This document shows positions 51,383 through 60,813 of a stretch of 64,000 nucleotides of DNA, in pieces. Below the pieces are notes generated by a model. It ran no database searches. It saw nothing but the letters and a program-made list of their open reading frames with translations, and had not been told where the DNA came from. The stretch is from Gloeocapsopsis dulcis (GTDB lineage Bacteria > Cyanobacteriota > Cyanobacteriia > Cyanobacteriales > Chroococcidiopsidaceae): positions 667,501-731,500 of the forward strand of contig NZ_CP119968.1 in the NCBI RefSeq assembly GCF_032163395.1, read 5' to 3'. A program made the translations under genes and the position numbers. Positions within the stretch are counted from its first letter, which is position 1; every line of letters starts with the position of its first letter.

Positions 51383-52108
51383 CTAAGACTGCATTAAAAT
51401 ATGTAATCGCTGAGCATCACGAATAGCATGACCATCGGGGTCATTGTTAAAATACACATACACGTCAAAGCCCTGTGCGAGCCAAGAACGGATACGTTCA
51501 GCCCAGAAAGTTAGCTCGCGATCGCTGTAGCCAATGCTCGATTGCCCACTGTGCATGCGGATATAAGTCCAAGAGGTAGTCAAACACACATCAAGGGGAA
51601 CTGTTGGGCTTACAGGTAGGCAAAGGGCTACCCCTGCACGTTCTAGTAGTTTGTAAACTTGTGGAGTCAGCCAGCTTGGATGACGGAATTCAAATGTAAA
51701 TCGTTGTTGCGGATACGTTTGCAGTAATTCCAAAAAAGGTTGAAGACGCTCAATATTAATCTGCCAAGTATGAGGAAACTGAAATAAAATAGGACCAAGC
51801 TTTTCTTGCAATCCTGATGCACGTTCCATCAAGCGCAATAGTGGCTCAGTCGGATCTTTTAGTTTCTTCATGTGGGTGAGATAGCGGCTAGCTTTGACGG
51901 CGAAAACAAACCTTTCTGGAGTTTGTTCGCGCCAACTTTCAAAAACCGACCGTTCTGGTAATTTATAGAAAGAAAAGTTAATTTCTACAGTTGTAAAATG
52001 CTGGTCATAAAATGATAGTTGCTGATCGCTCTTGCAATGTGGTGGATAGAAAATGCCCATCCAATGCTTGTAAACCCAACCACTCGTACCAATTTGTAGC
52101 TTACCCAT
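51383..52108 (-). CDS. DUF72 family protein
   Basis: A 241-residue TIM-barrel-like protein of the DUF72/YecE family. It starts GTSGWVYKHWMGIFYPP, and has VEINFSFYKLP, PERFVFAVKASRYLTHMKKL, GPILFQFPHTWQ, FTFEFRHPSWL and the closing DVYVYFNNDPDGHAIRDA. Function is unknown despite wide occurrence; some authors suggest nuclease or phosphatase activity. Length is normal. It is followed on the same strand by an SRPBCC gene, 101 bp away. Confidence 0.92.
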   Translation of the reverse strand: MGKLQIGTSGWVYKHWMGIFYPPHCKSDQQLSFYDQHFTTVEINFSFYKLPERSVFESWREQTPERFVFAVKASRYLTHMKKLKDPTEPLLRLMERASGLQEKLGPILFQFPHTWQINIERLQPFLELLQTYPQQRFTFEFRHPSWLTPQVYKLLERAGVALCLPVSPTVPLDVCLTTSWTYIRMHSGQSSIGYSDRELTFWAERIRSWLAQGFDVYVYFNNDPDGHAIRDAQRLHILMQS

Positions 52109-52209
52109 TTATCTTAGTTGCACTATCTCTTGTAAAGTGCAAAGCACCAACTAATACCATCGCGATCACTAGTATGATTTGGAAGACTATTATTGTACCT
52201 TCTCATGTT

Positions 52210-52803
52210 CTAAATCGTCACCTCACAGCTACATTCAGCTAGACTTTTTAGCCGCAAAAACTGCTGACGCATCATCACTAAATCTCCCCAAGGCAGAAAA
52301 TAGCGCATCAATGACCAAACACTATTCCTAGGATAGCGAATATGCCCTTTGAGAATCAGACGACAAGTGTTTTCCGATATCGCAGAAACTACATAACTAG
52401 CTGCAATGTTACCAAACATCGTTATGGCTCGTTCGTCATCCATTATTATTGTTAAATGTCGATTTTGTTCAAACTCAACAAGTTTAAAAACGCCCATCAC
52501 TCTTTGACCAAGTGCTAAGTTTTCTACACCTGGAATCAATTGATTTGGATTTGGAGGATTTGATATTGAATCTTGAACTGGAAAAAACCTCCTTTCGAGG
52601 CGATCAATCCAGTCATAACTGTAAGAGCCAACCTTAAGCTGGCAGAGCCATCGAAATAAAATCTCAATGGGTGCTTCCACATTTATAGCTCGGAAATACG
52701 CCTCGTCGCTATTTTCCATATATTGGTCGCATGGAAACGGCATCAGCCTTTCTTCAGGCGTAGACCCCCAATTGTACGCAATATCTCGTGTATTGATTAC
52801 CAT
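52210..52803 (-). CDS. SRPBCC-like protein
   Basis: A 197-residue protein with a START-like fold. YFRAINVEAPIEILFRWLCQLKVGSYSYDWIDRL is the first strand-helix unit; MGVFKLVEFEQNRHLTIIM and SYVVSAISENTCRLILKGHIRYP are later strands. A hydrophobic ligand is likely but unknown. The start ATG at 52803 overlaps the stop of the Nudix gene (TAATG), showing translational coupling. The frame reads further to 52827, inside the Nudix gene, which I reject as start. Confidence 0.82.
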   Translation of the reverse strand: MVINTRDIAYNWGSTPEERLMPFPCDQYMENSDEAYFRAINVEAPIEILFRWLCQLKVGSYSYDWIDRLERRFFPVQDSISNPPNPNQLIPGVENLALGQRVMGVFKLVEFEQNRHLTIIMDDERAITMFGNIAASYVVSAISENTCRLILKGHIRYPRNSVWSLMRYFLPWGDLVMMRQQFLRLKSLAECSCEVTI

Positions 52804-53351
52804 TAGTGATTGATATTTCCTTGACACGCTTTGAGAATTAGCACGCAGCTTGCTGCATGTGTGATTGTGCTATCCATGACCATTTGCATAGCTTTCTCTA
52901 AAGGAAGATGAAGTGTTTTTATTGTTTCCGTGCCTTCTTGATTTGCTTCTGTTTTTATGAGCTGTTTCGCCAAAAACAACTGCATCGAACAACTAACAAT
53001 CGATGTATCTAAATCAACTACACCTAAATTAATTAATTCCGACGCTTTGATGCCAATTTCTTCTTCTAGTTCACGTTCTGCTGCTTTTTGATGAGGTTCA
53101 TCTTTCTCAACTGCACCACATACAACCTCGATGCTTTCTTGACCTAGAGCATAACGAAATTGCCTAACTAAATATACATTGCGATCGCTATCTATCGGTA
53201 AAACAGCAACACCTGATTTCATTTTGACGGTGGCATACATCCCAGGTTGCCCGTCAGGTTGCAAAACTTGGTCTTCACGAACATTAATAAAAGAATTGTG
53301 GTACTTCTCTTTGGTTTCTTTTATTGTCCAATGACCATTTTTTTGTGCCAT
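52803..53351 (-). CDS. Nudix hydrolase
   Basis: A 182-residue Nudix enzyme of the ADP-ribose pyrophosphatase type. The Nudix box is complete: G-x5-E-x7-REUxEExGU reads GAVEKDEPHQKAAERELEEEIGI (residues about 79-101). Upstream, YLVRQFRYALGQESIEVVCG matches the ADP-sugar group. It cleaves the pyrophosphate of ADP-ribose or a related nucleotide. It is coupled to the SRPBCC gene by overlapping stop and start codons. Confidence 0.92.
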   Translation of the reverse strand: MAQKNGHWTIKETKEKYHNSFINVREDQVLQPDGQPGMYATVKMKSGVAVLPIDSDRNVYLVRQFRYALGQESIEVVCGAVEKDEPHQKAAERELEEEIGIKASELINLGVVDLDTSIVSCSMQLFLAKQLIKTEANQEGTETIKTLHLPLEKAMQMVMDSTITHAASCVLILKACQGNINH

Positions 53352-53493
53352 ATTAATATAATCACTCTTACTATTGAGTCATACGCAAATAGTAATTTTT
53401 ACTATTTATAAAATGAGGCATGAATATAATCCTAACTATCTAACTTTTCAGTCACGCCCTGTTCCTTTGTAAACAAGAAAAGGGTACTAAAAT

Positions 53494-53889
53494 TCACTCC
53501 GTAGCTGGTTGAGTTCGAGTGTAAGAGTTTAAAAAGATACCAAAGAGAATTGCAAAAGTAAGATCAATAATACCTGGAATTAAATAAAAAGGGTGAAGAT
53601 TGCTTACTAAAGTATGATAAGCCAGCACAAGGAAAACCGAAGATTGCGCGATAATCCCAAGTTTTACGATGCCATGATTGCGGGAGATGTCGTTACCAAC
53701 CCACCAATAGCCAATCCCGATAACAAATACTAATGCGAGAAATAGGTGTGAATATTCAGGATTAGTGAGGGGTTTCTCACCAAGTATCTCGCGAATCCAT
53801 TGGTCGGATAATAACAAAAATATAGATTCAACCCAATTGATTACAGCCTTGAGCTGAAACATATATTTCCATGTCATTTGACTGTTCAT
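53494..53889 (-). CDS. four-helix membrane protein of unknown function
   Basis: A 131-residue protein from the ATG at 53889 (MNSQMTWKYMFQLKAVINWV); the frame continues upstream to a TTG at 53931. Four hydrophobic helices are seen (about 9-27, 45-65, 73-92 and 97-117), with a polar C-terminus. It resembles DoxX/TMEM-like four-helix membrane proteins in topology, but no family signature is clear. It lies 17 bp downstream of the hemerythrin gene's stop, so the two may be cotranscribed. Confidence 0.6.
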   Translation of the reverse strand: MNSQMTWKYMFQLKAVINWVESIFLLLSDQWIREILGEKPLTNPEYSHLFLALVFVIGIGYWWVGNDISRNHGIVKLGIIAQSSVFLVLAYHTLVSNLHPFYLIPGIIDLTFAILFGIFLNSYTRTQPATE

Positions 53890-53947
53890 AATTGCACAAA
53901 GTATGAGAATATTTTTGCTGTAGAGTATCAATAGTATGGTAGAAAGA

Positions 53948-54988
53948 TTAATGTTTAGCTAATTCTGAATCAGCAATTGAAGATTGCAGTTTGCTTTTAG
54001 CCGTTTTAAACTCAGTTGCCATTTGAAGAAGTTGGTCATGGCTAAAATTGTCACGAAGTTTGGGGAATATATCGTTTTCTTCTTGATTAATATGAGTTCG
54101 CACCGCAGTTCTTAACTGCTTAATTTTTGCTTTAAACTCAGATGAGGCAGGATCTACAGGCTTAATTTCGTCTAACATCTCCATCACTTCGTCGGTCTGC
54201 TCGAATATCTCCTGTGTGTGTTCATAATACGGACGAATTGCTGGGTAAAGAACTTGTTCTTCGGCTGTGCCATGAACTTTTATGTCTTTGTAGAGTTGCC
54301 CAAAATACTCTTGGATTTTTTGCGGATCGCTAGCATTTAAAATTTCCATAAACAGGATATCGGCTTTAGAATGATCCATCAGCAGAAGTTCCCGAATGCT
54401 CATCTCGCTATCAGTGCGTGTGACTACACTACCCACCACACCTGTTAAAGCTGCAACAGCATCTTGAACGCGCGCCCACAGTCCCTGCTTTGCCTCAAGC
54501 CCCGTTAGTTCGCGAACGCCGAAGATTTCTAGAATTCCTTTGAGTTGCTCTTGATGCGCGCGGTTTTCAAAGTTAACGGTATTTAAAGGAGCGATCGCTG
54601 CTTCGATATCAGCACCAACAACTTGCGCTGCTTTGTGGATCAGCAGTCCCGCCATCGTTTGTCTATGCTTGAGCAATTCATGTTCTTGTACTTTCTCAAA
54701 CAAACTCAGATCGGAACTTGCCATGCGTTCCTGAATTTGCTCAATCATTTTCTGGGTGCTTGTTGTAGACTCACCCTTAACACCGTACTGCACGATCGCA
54801 GTATCGAGAACACCTAGATTTTTGCGATCGTCTTCCAGCATATTTTGTAGGCGATGGCGAATATCATCATCAGTACAATTCTCAATAAATTGCTGCTCAT
54901 TGTTAATCAGCAGATTTTGTAGTGCTCTCATATCTGCTAATTTTGTTGCAATTGAAAGGCGCTTGGTGTCATCAAGAGTTGATACCAT
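53948..54988 (-). CDS. hemerythrin domain protein
   Basis: A 346-residue protein. The N-terminal half (about 1-165) is a ferritin-like/helical domain. The C-terminal hemerythrin HHE domain (about 195-330) has LLLMDHSKADILF, KVHGTAEEQVLYPAI, YYEHTQEIFEQTDEVMEML and VRTHINQEENDIFPKL, giving the five His plus carboxylates of a di-iron site. It may sense or carry oxygen or protect against reactive oxygen and nitrogen species. It precedes the membrane protein gene on the same strand. Confidence 0.9.
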   Translation of the reverse strand: MVSTLDDTKRLSIATKLADMRALQNLLINNEQQFIENCTDDDIRHRLQNMLEDDRKNLGVLDTAIVQYGVKGESTTSTQKMIEQIQERMASSDLSLFEKVQEHELLKHRQTMAGLLIHKAAQVVGADIEAAIAPLNTVNFENRAHQEQLKGILEIFGVRELTGLEAKQGLWARVQDAVAALTGVVGSVVTRTDSEMSIRELLLMDHSKADILFMEILNASDPQKIQEYFGQLYKDIKVHGTAEEQVLYPAIRPYYEHTQEIFEQTDEVMEMLDEIKPVDPASSEFKAKIKQLRTAVRTHINQEENDIFPKLRDNFSHDQLLQMATEFKTAKSKLQSSIADSELAKH

Positions 54989-55025
54989 TTTTGATTCTCC
55001 TCTAATAGTTGTGAATTAATAAAAT

Positions 55026-55928
55026 CTATAAAGCCTTCTCCAACTTCCTGCCTTCTTTGTTGGTAGACACAGCCGGTTTATCCAGTTCTGCTGTCATATA
55101 ACCAACTGCCATATCCTGCGAGTTATACGCCCAACCAACCCGTCCTTGACGGTCTAGGAGGATGCAGCCAGCCTCTCCTGTCACCTTAGATGCCAGAGTG
55201 TCAATCGCTTTCTGCGCTGCCTCGTTTGGATGCGTGTCTCCAGCCAGCAAATCAATCGCCATTTTAGCCAGAACCACAGGGATAATTGACTCGCCATCCC
55301 CTGTTGTTGAGCAAGCACCGAGTTGATTGTCAGCATACAAGCCAGCGCCAACTAATGCTGTGTCGCCGACACGACCAGGTTGCTGATTCGTGGTACCCCC
55401 AGTTGAGGTTCCAGCTACTAAGATGCCATTAGCATCCAGAGCCACACAGCCAACAGTGTTGGGGCGATCCACAACTTGCTGCTCCTCCTTCCACTCCTGA
55501 AACGGCTCATCAGCTATTAAGTCTTCTTTGGCACACATCTCGGCTCCGTTGTCTGCGGCAAAGCGTTTTGCACTCTGCGCTACTAGCAGCCGAGGTTTTT
55601 CATCCATAATCATCCGTGCCACCGAGATGGGATGACGCACGCCCTGAACCGCTGCTACCGCTCCCCAACCTAATTTAGCACCCTCCATGATCGCTGCATC
55701 TAGCTCCACCTCACCCTCAGTGTTGAGAGTCGCACCAAGACCTGCATTAAACGTCGGGTCAGCTTCAAGAACGCGAATGGCTGCCTCAACAGCTTCTCCC
55801 GCACTGCCCCCGCTCCGAAGCACTGTCCACCCTGCCTCTACTGCTGCCAAGCAGCCAGCATGGTTGGCTTCAACCTTGTCCTCTGTGATGGTTTTTGCTC
55901 CGCCATGAACAATGATGGCTAGTGTCAT
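55026..55928 (-). CDS. isoaspartyl peptidase/L-asparaginase
   Basis: A 300-residue plant-type asparaginase of the Ntn-hydrolase superfamily. IIVHGGAKTI starts it, with VLEADPTFNAGLGATLNTEGEVELDAAIM. The autocleavage site precedes Thr in NTVGCVALDANGILVAGTSTGG (about residue 156), which becomes the N-terminal nucleophile of the beta subunit. GDGESIIPVVLAKMAIDLL follows. It removes beta-aspartyl residues from damaged peptides and hydrolyses asparagine. Length is normal. Confidence 0.94.
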   Translation of the reverse strand: MTLAIIVHGGAKTITEDKVEANHAGCLAAVEAGWTVLRSGGSAGEAVEAAIRVLEADPTFNAGLGATLNTEGEVELDAAIMEGAKLGWGAVAAVQGVRHPISVARMIMDEKPRLLVAQSAKRFAADNGAEMCAKEDLIADEPFQEWKEEQQVVDRPNTVGCVALDANGILVAGTSTGGTTNQQPGRVGDTALVGAGLYADNQLGACSTTGDGESIIPVVLAKMAIDLLAGDTHPNEAAQKAIDTLASKVTGEAGCILLDRQGRVGWAYNSQDMAVGYMTAELDKPAVSTNKEGRKLEKAL

Positions 55929-56405
55929 CTATGACTCCTGCTAAATTCTTGTCAGATACTATCGCCATGCCAGGTGAATGAGATGTTTTCTATAAGTGAA
56001 CTCTCTATTCAGCAGGCATTTGAACTTCTTTTATATTCAAGCACAGCCAAAAAAATTACAGCTTCATCCTTAGAAGTGTCTTACCTGCACTTAAGGAAGG
56101 CTTTTGTATCAAGTAGCTTTGTTATATCTGATACAAAATTTTACTAAAGTTCGCCTCAGCAAGTTGAAATTGCAACTGAAAGAATCGCTTTCATCATCAT
56201 CATGTTTAGTGTTGAATGAGTCTGAATCTTCCCAAAGAGCAAGGTAGAAAACCGTCAAGCATTCTAGCGTGAAGCTATGACTCTGATTCATGACTATCAA
56301 GCTGTTGAGATTGTTAAACACAAAGCTCTAGGCGATGCCATGAGGCAATACAACATTTCTGTTGATTGGACATGATGTCAATTACTCCAGTTTGGGGTGT
56401 TAGGT
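55929..56405. other. gene-free region
   Basis: No convincing gene. A 32-codon plus-strand frame at 56277-56375 (MTLIHDYQAVEIVKHKALGD start) has no ribosome site and no known relative. Short repeats such as TTCATGAC occur near 56290, but no operator was clear. Confidence 0.4.
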
Positions 56406-57170
56406 ATGTTGCCACTCACTGTCTCTCAATCTAGTTGTCTAAAGCTGAACGTATTGACTATGGATTCAAAGCAGGCTGATTCGTCTGCCAGTGAAGGACA
56501 GTTGTTGTCCCGCCCAAAAAGCCCCACAACAACCGCAGTTCCTGGATTATACCCGCTAGGACTGGATAAACAGCGGGATGGTTTCGTCTATGTGCCTAAA
56601 ACCTATCAGGCAGACCGCCCCGCACCACTGGTGTTAATGTTGCATGGAGCAGGTGGCGATGCCGAAGGTGCGCTGAAAATCCTCCGCCATCTGGCAGATC
56701 CCTTCGAGATGATTTTGTTGGCAGTAGACTCACGCCGACAAACCTGGGACATCATTCGGGGTGACTACGGTGCTGACATTGCCTTTATTGATCGGGCGCT
56801 GGCACAAACCTTCACTCGTTACGCTATCGATCCAAAGCGAGTGGCGATCGCAGGTTTCTCTGATGGTGCTTCCTACGCCCTTTCAGTTGGCATTACTAAT
56901 GGCAATTTGTTTACACACGTCATTGCCTTTTCACCAGGCTTCATGGCTCCTGCCAGACAGGAGGGGAAACCGCAGATGTTCATTTCTCACGGTAAGTGGG
57001 ACACAGTTTTGCCAATTGAGCGGTGCAGTCGCCGGATTGTGCCACAGTTGCAACGGGCAGGGTATGACTTACTGTACCGAGAGTTCAACGGCATCCACAC
57101 GGTTCCAAGTGCGATCGCTCAGCAAGCCGTGGAGTGGCTTACGACGGTAGCTTCCCCGAAAGGGAATTGA
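56406..57170 (+). CDS. alpha/beta hydrolase, PHB-depolymerase/LpqC-like esterase
   Basis: A protein of about 254 residues (ATG 56406 chosen; GTG 56397 is also in frame). The oxyanion region is LVLMLHGAGGDAEGAL, the nucleophile elbow is AIAGFSDGASYALSVG (GFSDG), and a His is in GIHTVPSAIAQQAVEWL. The arrangement matches LpqC and PHB-depolymerase-like esterases. The N-terminal 50 residues are polar and not a signal peptide. Its 3' end overlaps the convergent GDSL lipase gene by 32 bp. Confidence 0.82.
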   Translation: MLPLTVSQSSCLKLNVLTMDSKQADSSASEGQLLSRPKSPTTTAVPGLYPLGLDKQRDGFVYVPKTYQADRPAPLVLMLHGAGGDAEGALKILRHLADPFEMILLAVDSRRQTWDIIRGDYGADIAFIDRALAQTFTRYAIDPKRVAIAGFSDGASYALSVGITNGNLFTHVIAFSPGFMAPARQEGKPQMFISHGKWDTVLPIERCSRRIVPQLQRAGYDLLYREFNGIHTVPSAIAQQAVEWLTTVASPKGN

Positions 57171-58026
57171 CCATCCCTGCGTCTTGAATTGCCGCAAAAG
57201 CAGTTTCCCCGAGAATGCGGTGAGCGCTTGTTGTCGGATGAATACCGTCCCAGAACAAAAACTGGTCTGGACTGCCACAGGTGCTTGAGCCAGCCAAACA
57301 CGGATTGACAACATTGGTAAAGCCAAAAGTAGCCGGATTGGCGATCGCTTGTCGATAAAGTGTATTGGTATCGAGAGTAGCAATCTGAAGGTCAGAATGT
57401 TGCTGAGATACCTTAAGCGCTCGCCTCAAGCCTTGATTATGTGCTTGTGTTAATGCACTGAGGCTGGCAGAATTTGCAGTGGTTCGCGTAGCTGGTAATT
57501 GTCCTAAATCTGGTAAATTTGCTACCAGAATATTTTTAGCACCGACATCAGCCAAAGAAGCGATCGCCTTGGTAATATTTTCGATAGGTAAAGCTGCACT
57601 GCTTACCCCCTGCAAATAATCATTCGCCCCTGCCCATACCACATAAAGTGCATTTGAATGAGTCTTTTCATGTGTCTGGATAAACGACTGCATCTGTGCC
57701 AACAATCCTGGTACAAGGCTGTTGCGATCGCTGCCAGTAGTAGCTCCTCCGTAAGCAAAATTGTTGACTTGATTCGGGGAGAGATCCAGGCGATTACCAA
57801 GATACTCAACCCAAACCCGACCATTTGAATAACGCCCCTGAAAGTAGGGTGGATTAGGTGGATACATCCCTCCCGTTGCTCGGAACACCGTACCTGTGTC
57901 CGAAAGACTGTCGCCAAATACATACAGTTGTGTGATGGGATGAGTGTTCTGAATAGATGTTGTCAGTCCAACCATGACGAAAACCAGGAGCGCAAGTCCT
58001 GCTAATAGAAAGTTCTTTGCCTGCAT
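57139..58026 (-). CDS. exported SGNH/GDSL hydrolase
   Basis: A 295-residue GDSL esterase starting at the ATG at 58026, which gives a signal sequence (NFLLAGLALLVFVMVGLTTS). Block I is YVFGDSLSDTGTVFRA with the Ser nucleophile, Asn is in VVWAGANDYLQG, and the catalytic Asp/His are in FLFWDGIHPTTSAHRILG. The frame continues upstream to 58251, but that part is not protein-like. It overlaps the end of the convergent esterase gene. Confidence 0.88.
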   Translation of the reverse strand: MQAKNFLLAGLALLVFVMVGLTTSIQNTHPITQLYVFGDSLSDTGTVFRATGGMYPPNPPYFQGRYSNGRVWVEYLGNRLDLSPNQVNNFAYGGATTGSDRNSLVPGLLAQMQSFIQTHEKTHSNALYVVWAGANDYLQGVSSAALPIENITKAIASLADVGAKNILVANLPDLGQLPATRTTANSASLSALTQAHNQGLRRALKVSQQHSDLQIATLDTNTLYRQAIANPATFGFTNVVNPCLAGSSTCGSPDQFLFWDGIHPTTSAHRILGETAFAAIQDAGMVNSLSGKLPS

Positions 58027-58259
58027 GAAATTCTGCTGCAAACTCCTAAAAGTGTTATTTTTACTCCCATTCTCGAAACTAACTGTAACCGTTGTTGATG
58101 GTTCTAGTTTTGAGTAGGGATTGAGCCTGCAATTTATTGCTTCTCTAAGGTAACAAGCTGAATTAAGGCAGTGAAGAACGCAACCGAATACTTTCAGGTG
58201 TGGATTTTGCCCATCGTCTGAAATTTGACGACTGCTCAATCCTAGAGACAAAAAGTTTT

Positions 58260-59531
58260 TTAGCCAAGCCCTTGCAATCCCTTATTTTGTAAGTTCTGCT
58301 CGATGTGCTGCATTTGGTCGATCGTCTCTGCGGTAACAATCCCGTAAATTTCGGTGTAGATTTTTCCATATTTGACTTTCTCTAGAGCCGACAGGATCAT
58401 AAAGTCTTTGCGCTCTAGTTCTGGTTTTAGGCTAATGAGAATCGATTCCAATGTTCCATCCATGCGGTAGTCACTAGAATATTTAGCAACCTCCTTTCCT
58501 AGCCCTAATAAGGTATGGCGCTGCAAGCACAGTGGAGTCGAGCCATTGACTCGGAAATTAGCATCGATCGCATAAAGCTGTCCATCTCGATCTTCCAGCA
58601 CGTCGAAGCCAATAAAGCCGAAATACCCCTGCTGGTGAGCATACTGCCCAATGGTGGCAATCATCTCGAAAAATTTGCTCATGTCGTCACGGTAGTGAAT
58701 TAGTCCCCCTAAATAGTTGCCCTCTGGGGTGACAAGTTGAGTCGTGGTGCCAATGAGCGTTATAGTTCCCGCCTTGTTGATATAGAACTGTACGCAGTAG
58801 TTCTGCACCGTATTCTTGATAAACTCGGAGACAATAATCGTATCGAGCAACTTAATATCAAGATATTTTCTCAGTTCTTTAAAGCAGTAGTTCAGATCGC
58901 TGGGGCTTGTGATAATATAAGTACCTTCTCCTGAGAGTCCATGGGACGTTTTGATCAAGTAGGGAAATTGTGGTAGCTGAATGTCTTCGAGACTGACAGC
59001 GTGTAGATTGTAACTCTCGTATTTAGGACATTGCACCCCAAACTCAGCTAGCGTCACTTTATCGAGCAAGCGGTAATGGGTGTCCGGTTCAACGGCGTGT
59101 TTTTCTCTTTTGAGATGATCGAAGGGAAATAGAGTGATGAGTTTGTCAAAGCGATCGCTCTGGCTGAGATCATCTAAATAAGTTGAGCAATCCATCATCT
59201 CCAGACGGGTGTAGCTGAAGCCAAAATGCTCCCGCCAGTAGTCAACCAGCATGTTTTGTGGCGGAATGATGACAATTCCTGGAATGACGTCACCTAACAC
59301 AGCTAAATTCTTCCAAGGTTCCTTCTGGCAAATCTTGTCGAAGGAGGTTTTGGTGGCTTCACTACTACCGTCTTGAATATAGTATTTCTTCCTATTGGGG
59401 TAAGCAGCCCAACTGGCAGTCGCAGGGTAATTTAGAATAAACGCATAATGTCCATCTTCTGTGACGTCTTGAGTAAACAGATCAGAAAAAGAACTCCCAT
59501 GAAAATAATGGAAGTCAGATGTTGAGTTCAT
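58260..59531 (-). CDS. ATP-grasp carboxylate-amine ligase of unknown substrate
   Basis: A 423-residue ATP-grasp protein. The phosphate loop is KTSHGLSGEGTYIITS (about residues 197-212), the adenine/Mg regions are VSEFIKNTVQNYCVQFYI and FIGFDVLEDRDGQLYAIDANFRVNGSTPL (Asp, Glu/Asn ligands). The N-terminal 150 residues form the pre-ATP domain. It should make an amide or peptide bond with acyl-phosphate chemistry. It lies 18 bp after crtW on the same strand and is followed by the GDSL lipase gene 233 bp later. No peptide-synthesis gene is adjacent except the PGM1-like fragment at the far left. Confidence 0.85.
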   Translation of the reverse strand: MNSTSDFHYFHGSSFSDLFTQDVTEDGHYAFILNYPATASWAAYPNRKKYYIQDGSSEATKTSFDKICQKEPWKNLAVLGDVIPGIVIIPPQNMLVDYWREHFGFSYTRLEMMDCSTYLDDLSQSDRFDKLITLFPFDHLKREKHAVEPDTHYRLLDKVTLAEFGVQCPKYESYNLHAVSLEDIQLPQFPYLIKTSHGLSGEGTYIITSPSDLNYCFKELRKYLDIKLLDTIIVSEFIKNTVQNYCVQFYINKAGTITLIGTTTQLVTPEGNYLGGLIHYRDDMSKFFEMIATIGQYAHQQGYFGFIGFDVLEDRDGQLYAIDANFRVNGSTPLCLQRHTLLGLGKEVAKYSSDYRMDGTLESILISLKPELERKDFMILSALEKVKYGKIYTEIYGIVTAETIDQMQHIEQNLQNKGLQGLG

Positions 59532-59549
59532 ATGATAGCCACTTTGTTC

Positions 59550-60401
59550 TTATGACTTTTGTGTTACCACAATGGCTGCAACAGGTTCATCTATCAGTTG
59601 TAGCGATCGCCATGCTTTCTGCTTGTAAACGGCTGGAAGTTGCCACCAAGGTACGTGGGGAAACTCATGATGTTCTTGATGGTAGCCAAAGTGGTAGCAA
59701 CTGATGAATGACCAAAAAATTGGCAATGCAATCGTTTGAGCGCAATGGGGACGAACGTAGCCTTCTTCGGGTTCTCGATGGGGTAAAAACGTACCAAAAT
59801 AAAACATTTGAACCGAACTGAGAATTGGAGGAACAACCCAAAATAAAATGAGATTTGTTTCAGAAATTGGCAAAGTGTATTTAGCTAGATTAAATGCGAT
59901 AGCCATTCCTATGAATTTTTTCCAACTCCAGTATTCCTTCATAAAGTGGAAATACCAAAAGATCGGATTGCTGCTGTTGCCATCATGATGATCGGGGTCA
60001 AGTTCGCTAGCAGGATGATGATGATGTAACCAATGTTTTTTCAGAAGCTGTCGATAGGAAAAAAAGGCATAAAGCAATGCAGCTAACGAACCGATAAAAT
60101 TATTTATTTTTTTGTTTTGCCGGAAAACCGATCCATGCATAGCATCATGGGCAGTAATAAATAGTCCGGTATAAAGGAACGTTTGCCAAGCTATTGCGAT
60201 CGCTATCAACCAGGTTGGAAATTTGGTAATATCAAGACAAAGCAGCAAAATCAAACTAGCTGCCCAAAGACCAATAATGAATAAAGCAATTACAAGTCCA
60301 TAAATATTATCTTGTCTAGTGGTAATTTGCTCAAACTTTACACCGTAAAAGAGCGAGCAATTGCAGATATTCAAACAAAAACTCCTCGCGTAACAAATCA
60401 A
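59550..60401 (-). CDS. crtW: CrtW-type beta-carotene ketolase
   Basis: A 283-residue membrane di-iron oxygenase of the fatty-acid desaturase superfamily. The three His boxes are HDAMH, HWLHHHHPASELDPDHH and HQEHHEFPHVPWWQLP. The FLYTGLFITAHDAMHG and SSVQMFYFGTFLPHREPEEGY segments match cyanobacterial CrtW ketolases as I know them. It adds keto groups to beta-ionone rings, giving echinenone and canthaxanthin. The N-terminal 30 residues are weakly supported, and the true start may lie a little downstream. Confidence 0.9.
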   Translation of the reverse strand: MICYARSFCLNICNCSLFYGVKFEQITTRQDNIYGLVIALFIIGLWAASLILLLCLDITKFPTWLIAIAIAWQTFLYTGLFITAHDAMHGSVFRQNKKINNFIGSLAALLYAFFSYRQLLKKHWLHHHHPASELDPDHHDGNSSNPIFWYFHFMKEYWSWKKFIGMAIAFNLAKYTLPISETNLILFWVVPPILSSVQMFYFGTFLPHREPEEGYVRPHCAQTIALPIFWSFISCYHFGYHQEHHEFPHVPWWQLPAVYKQKAWRSLQLIDEPVAAIVVTQKS

Positions 60402-60813
60402 AGTATGACTTCAAGAAAAAACAAAAATCTATTCAATTAATTACTTAGTTAATGTCTTCACCCTCTCAGTACAATAAATTTATATTTTATGTTTGTATTT
60501 CTACTTGTAAGTTATCCTAAATATTTAGAGTGATTAAAATGTAAGCAAAGAATCTACCATTAGAAACTTGGAAATAACTTTACTAAAACCAGATTAGTGT
60601 AAAAAATAGTAGGTATTTAATTTAGTCTATTTTTTGAAAAACGAGATATTTTTTAAATTAGATTTACAAATGCTTCTGTCAGAGCAGAATCAGGATGCAA
60701 CGTATACTTGAGATGATAGTCACTCGTAAAAAATTGACATCCTGAAATTGTTTCAAAACCTATATTTGAGATCGGATTGTGATTTGGGCATTGCAGTATT
60801 TTTTAGTTGATCG
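60402..60813. other. AT-rich intergenic region
   Basis: No gene or strong structure is visible. The crtW promoter should lie near 60410-60480, but no canonical boxes were clear. Confidence 0.45.

Noticed and set aside
56277-56375. 32-codon plus-strand frame
   Set aside because: No ribosome site, no relative recognised; left as possible remnant only.
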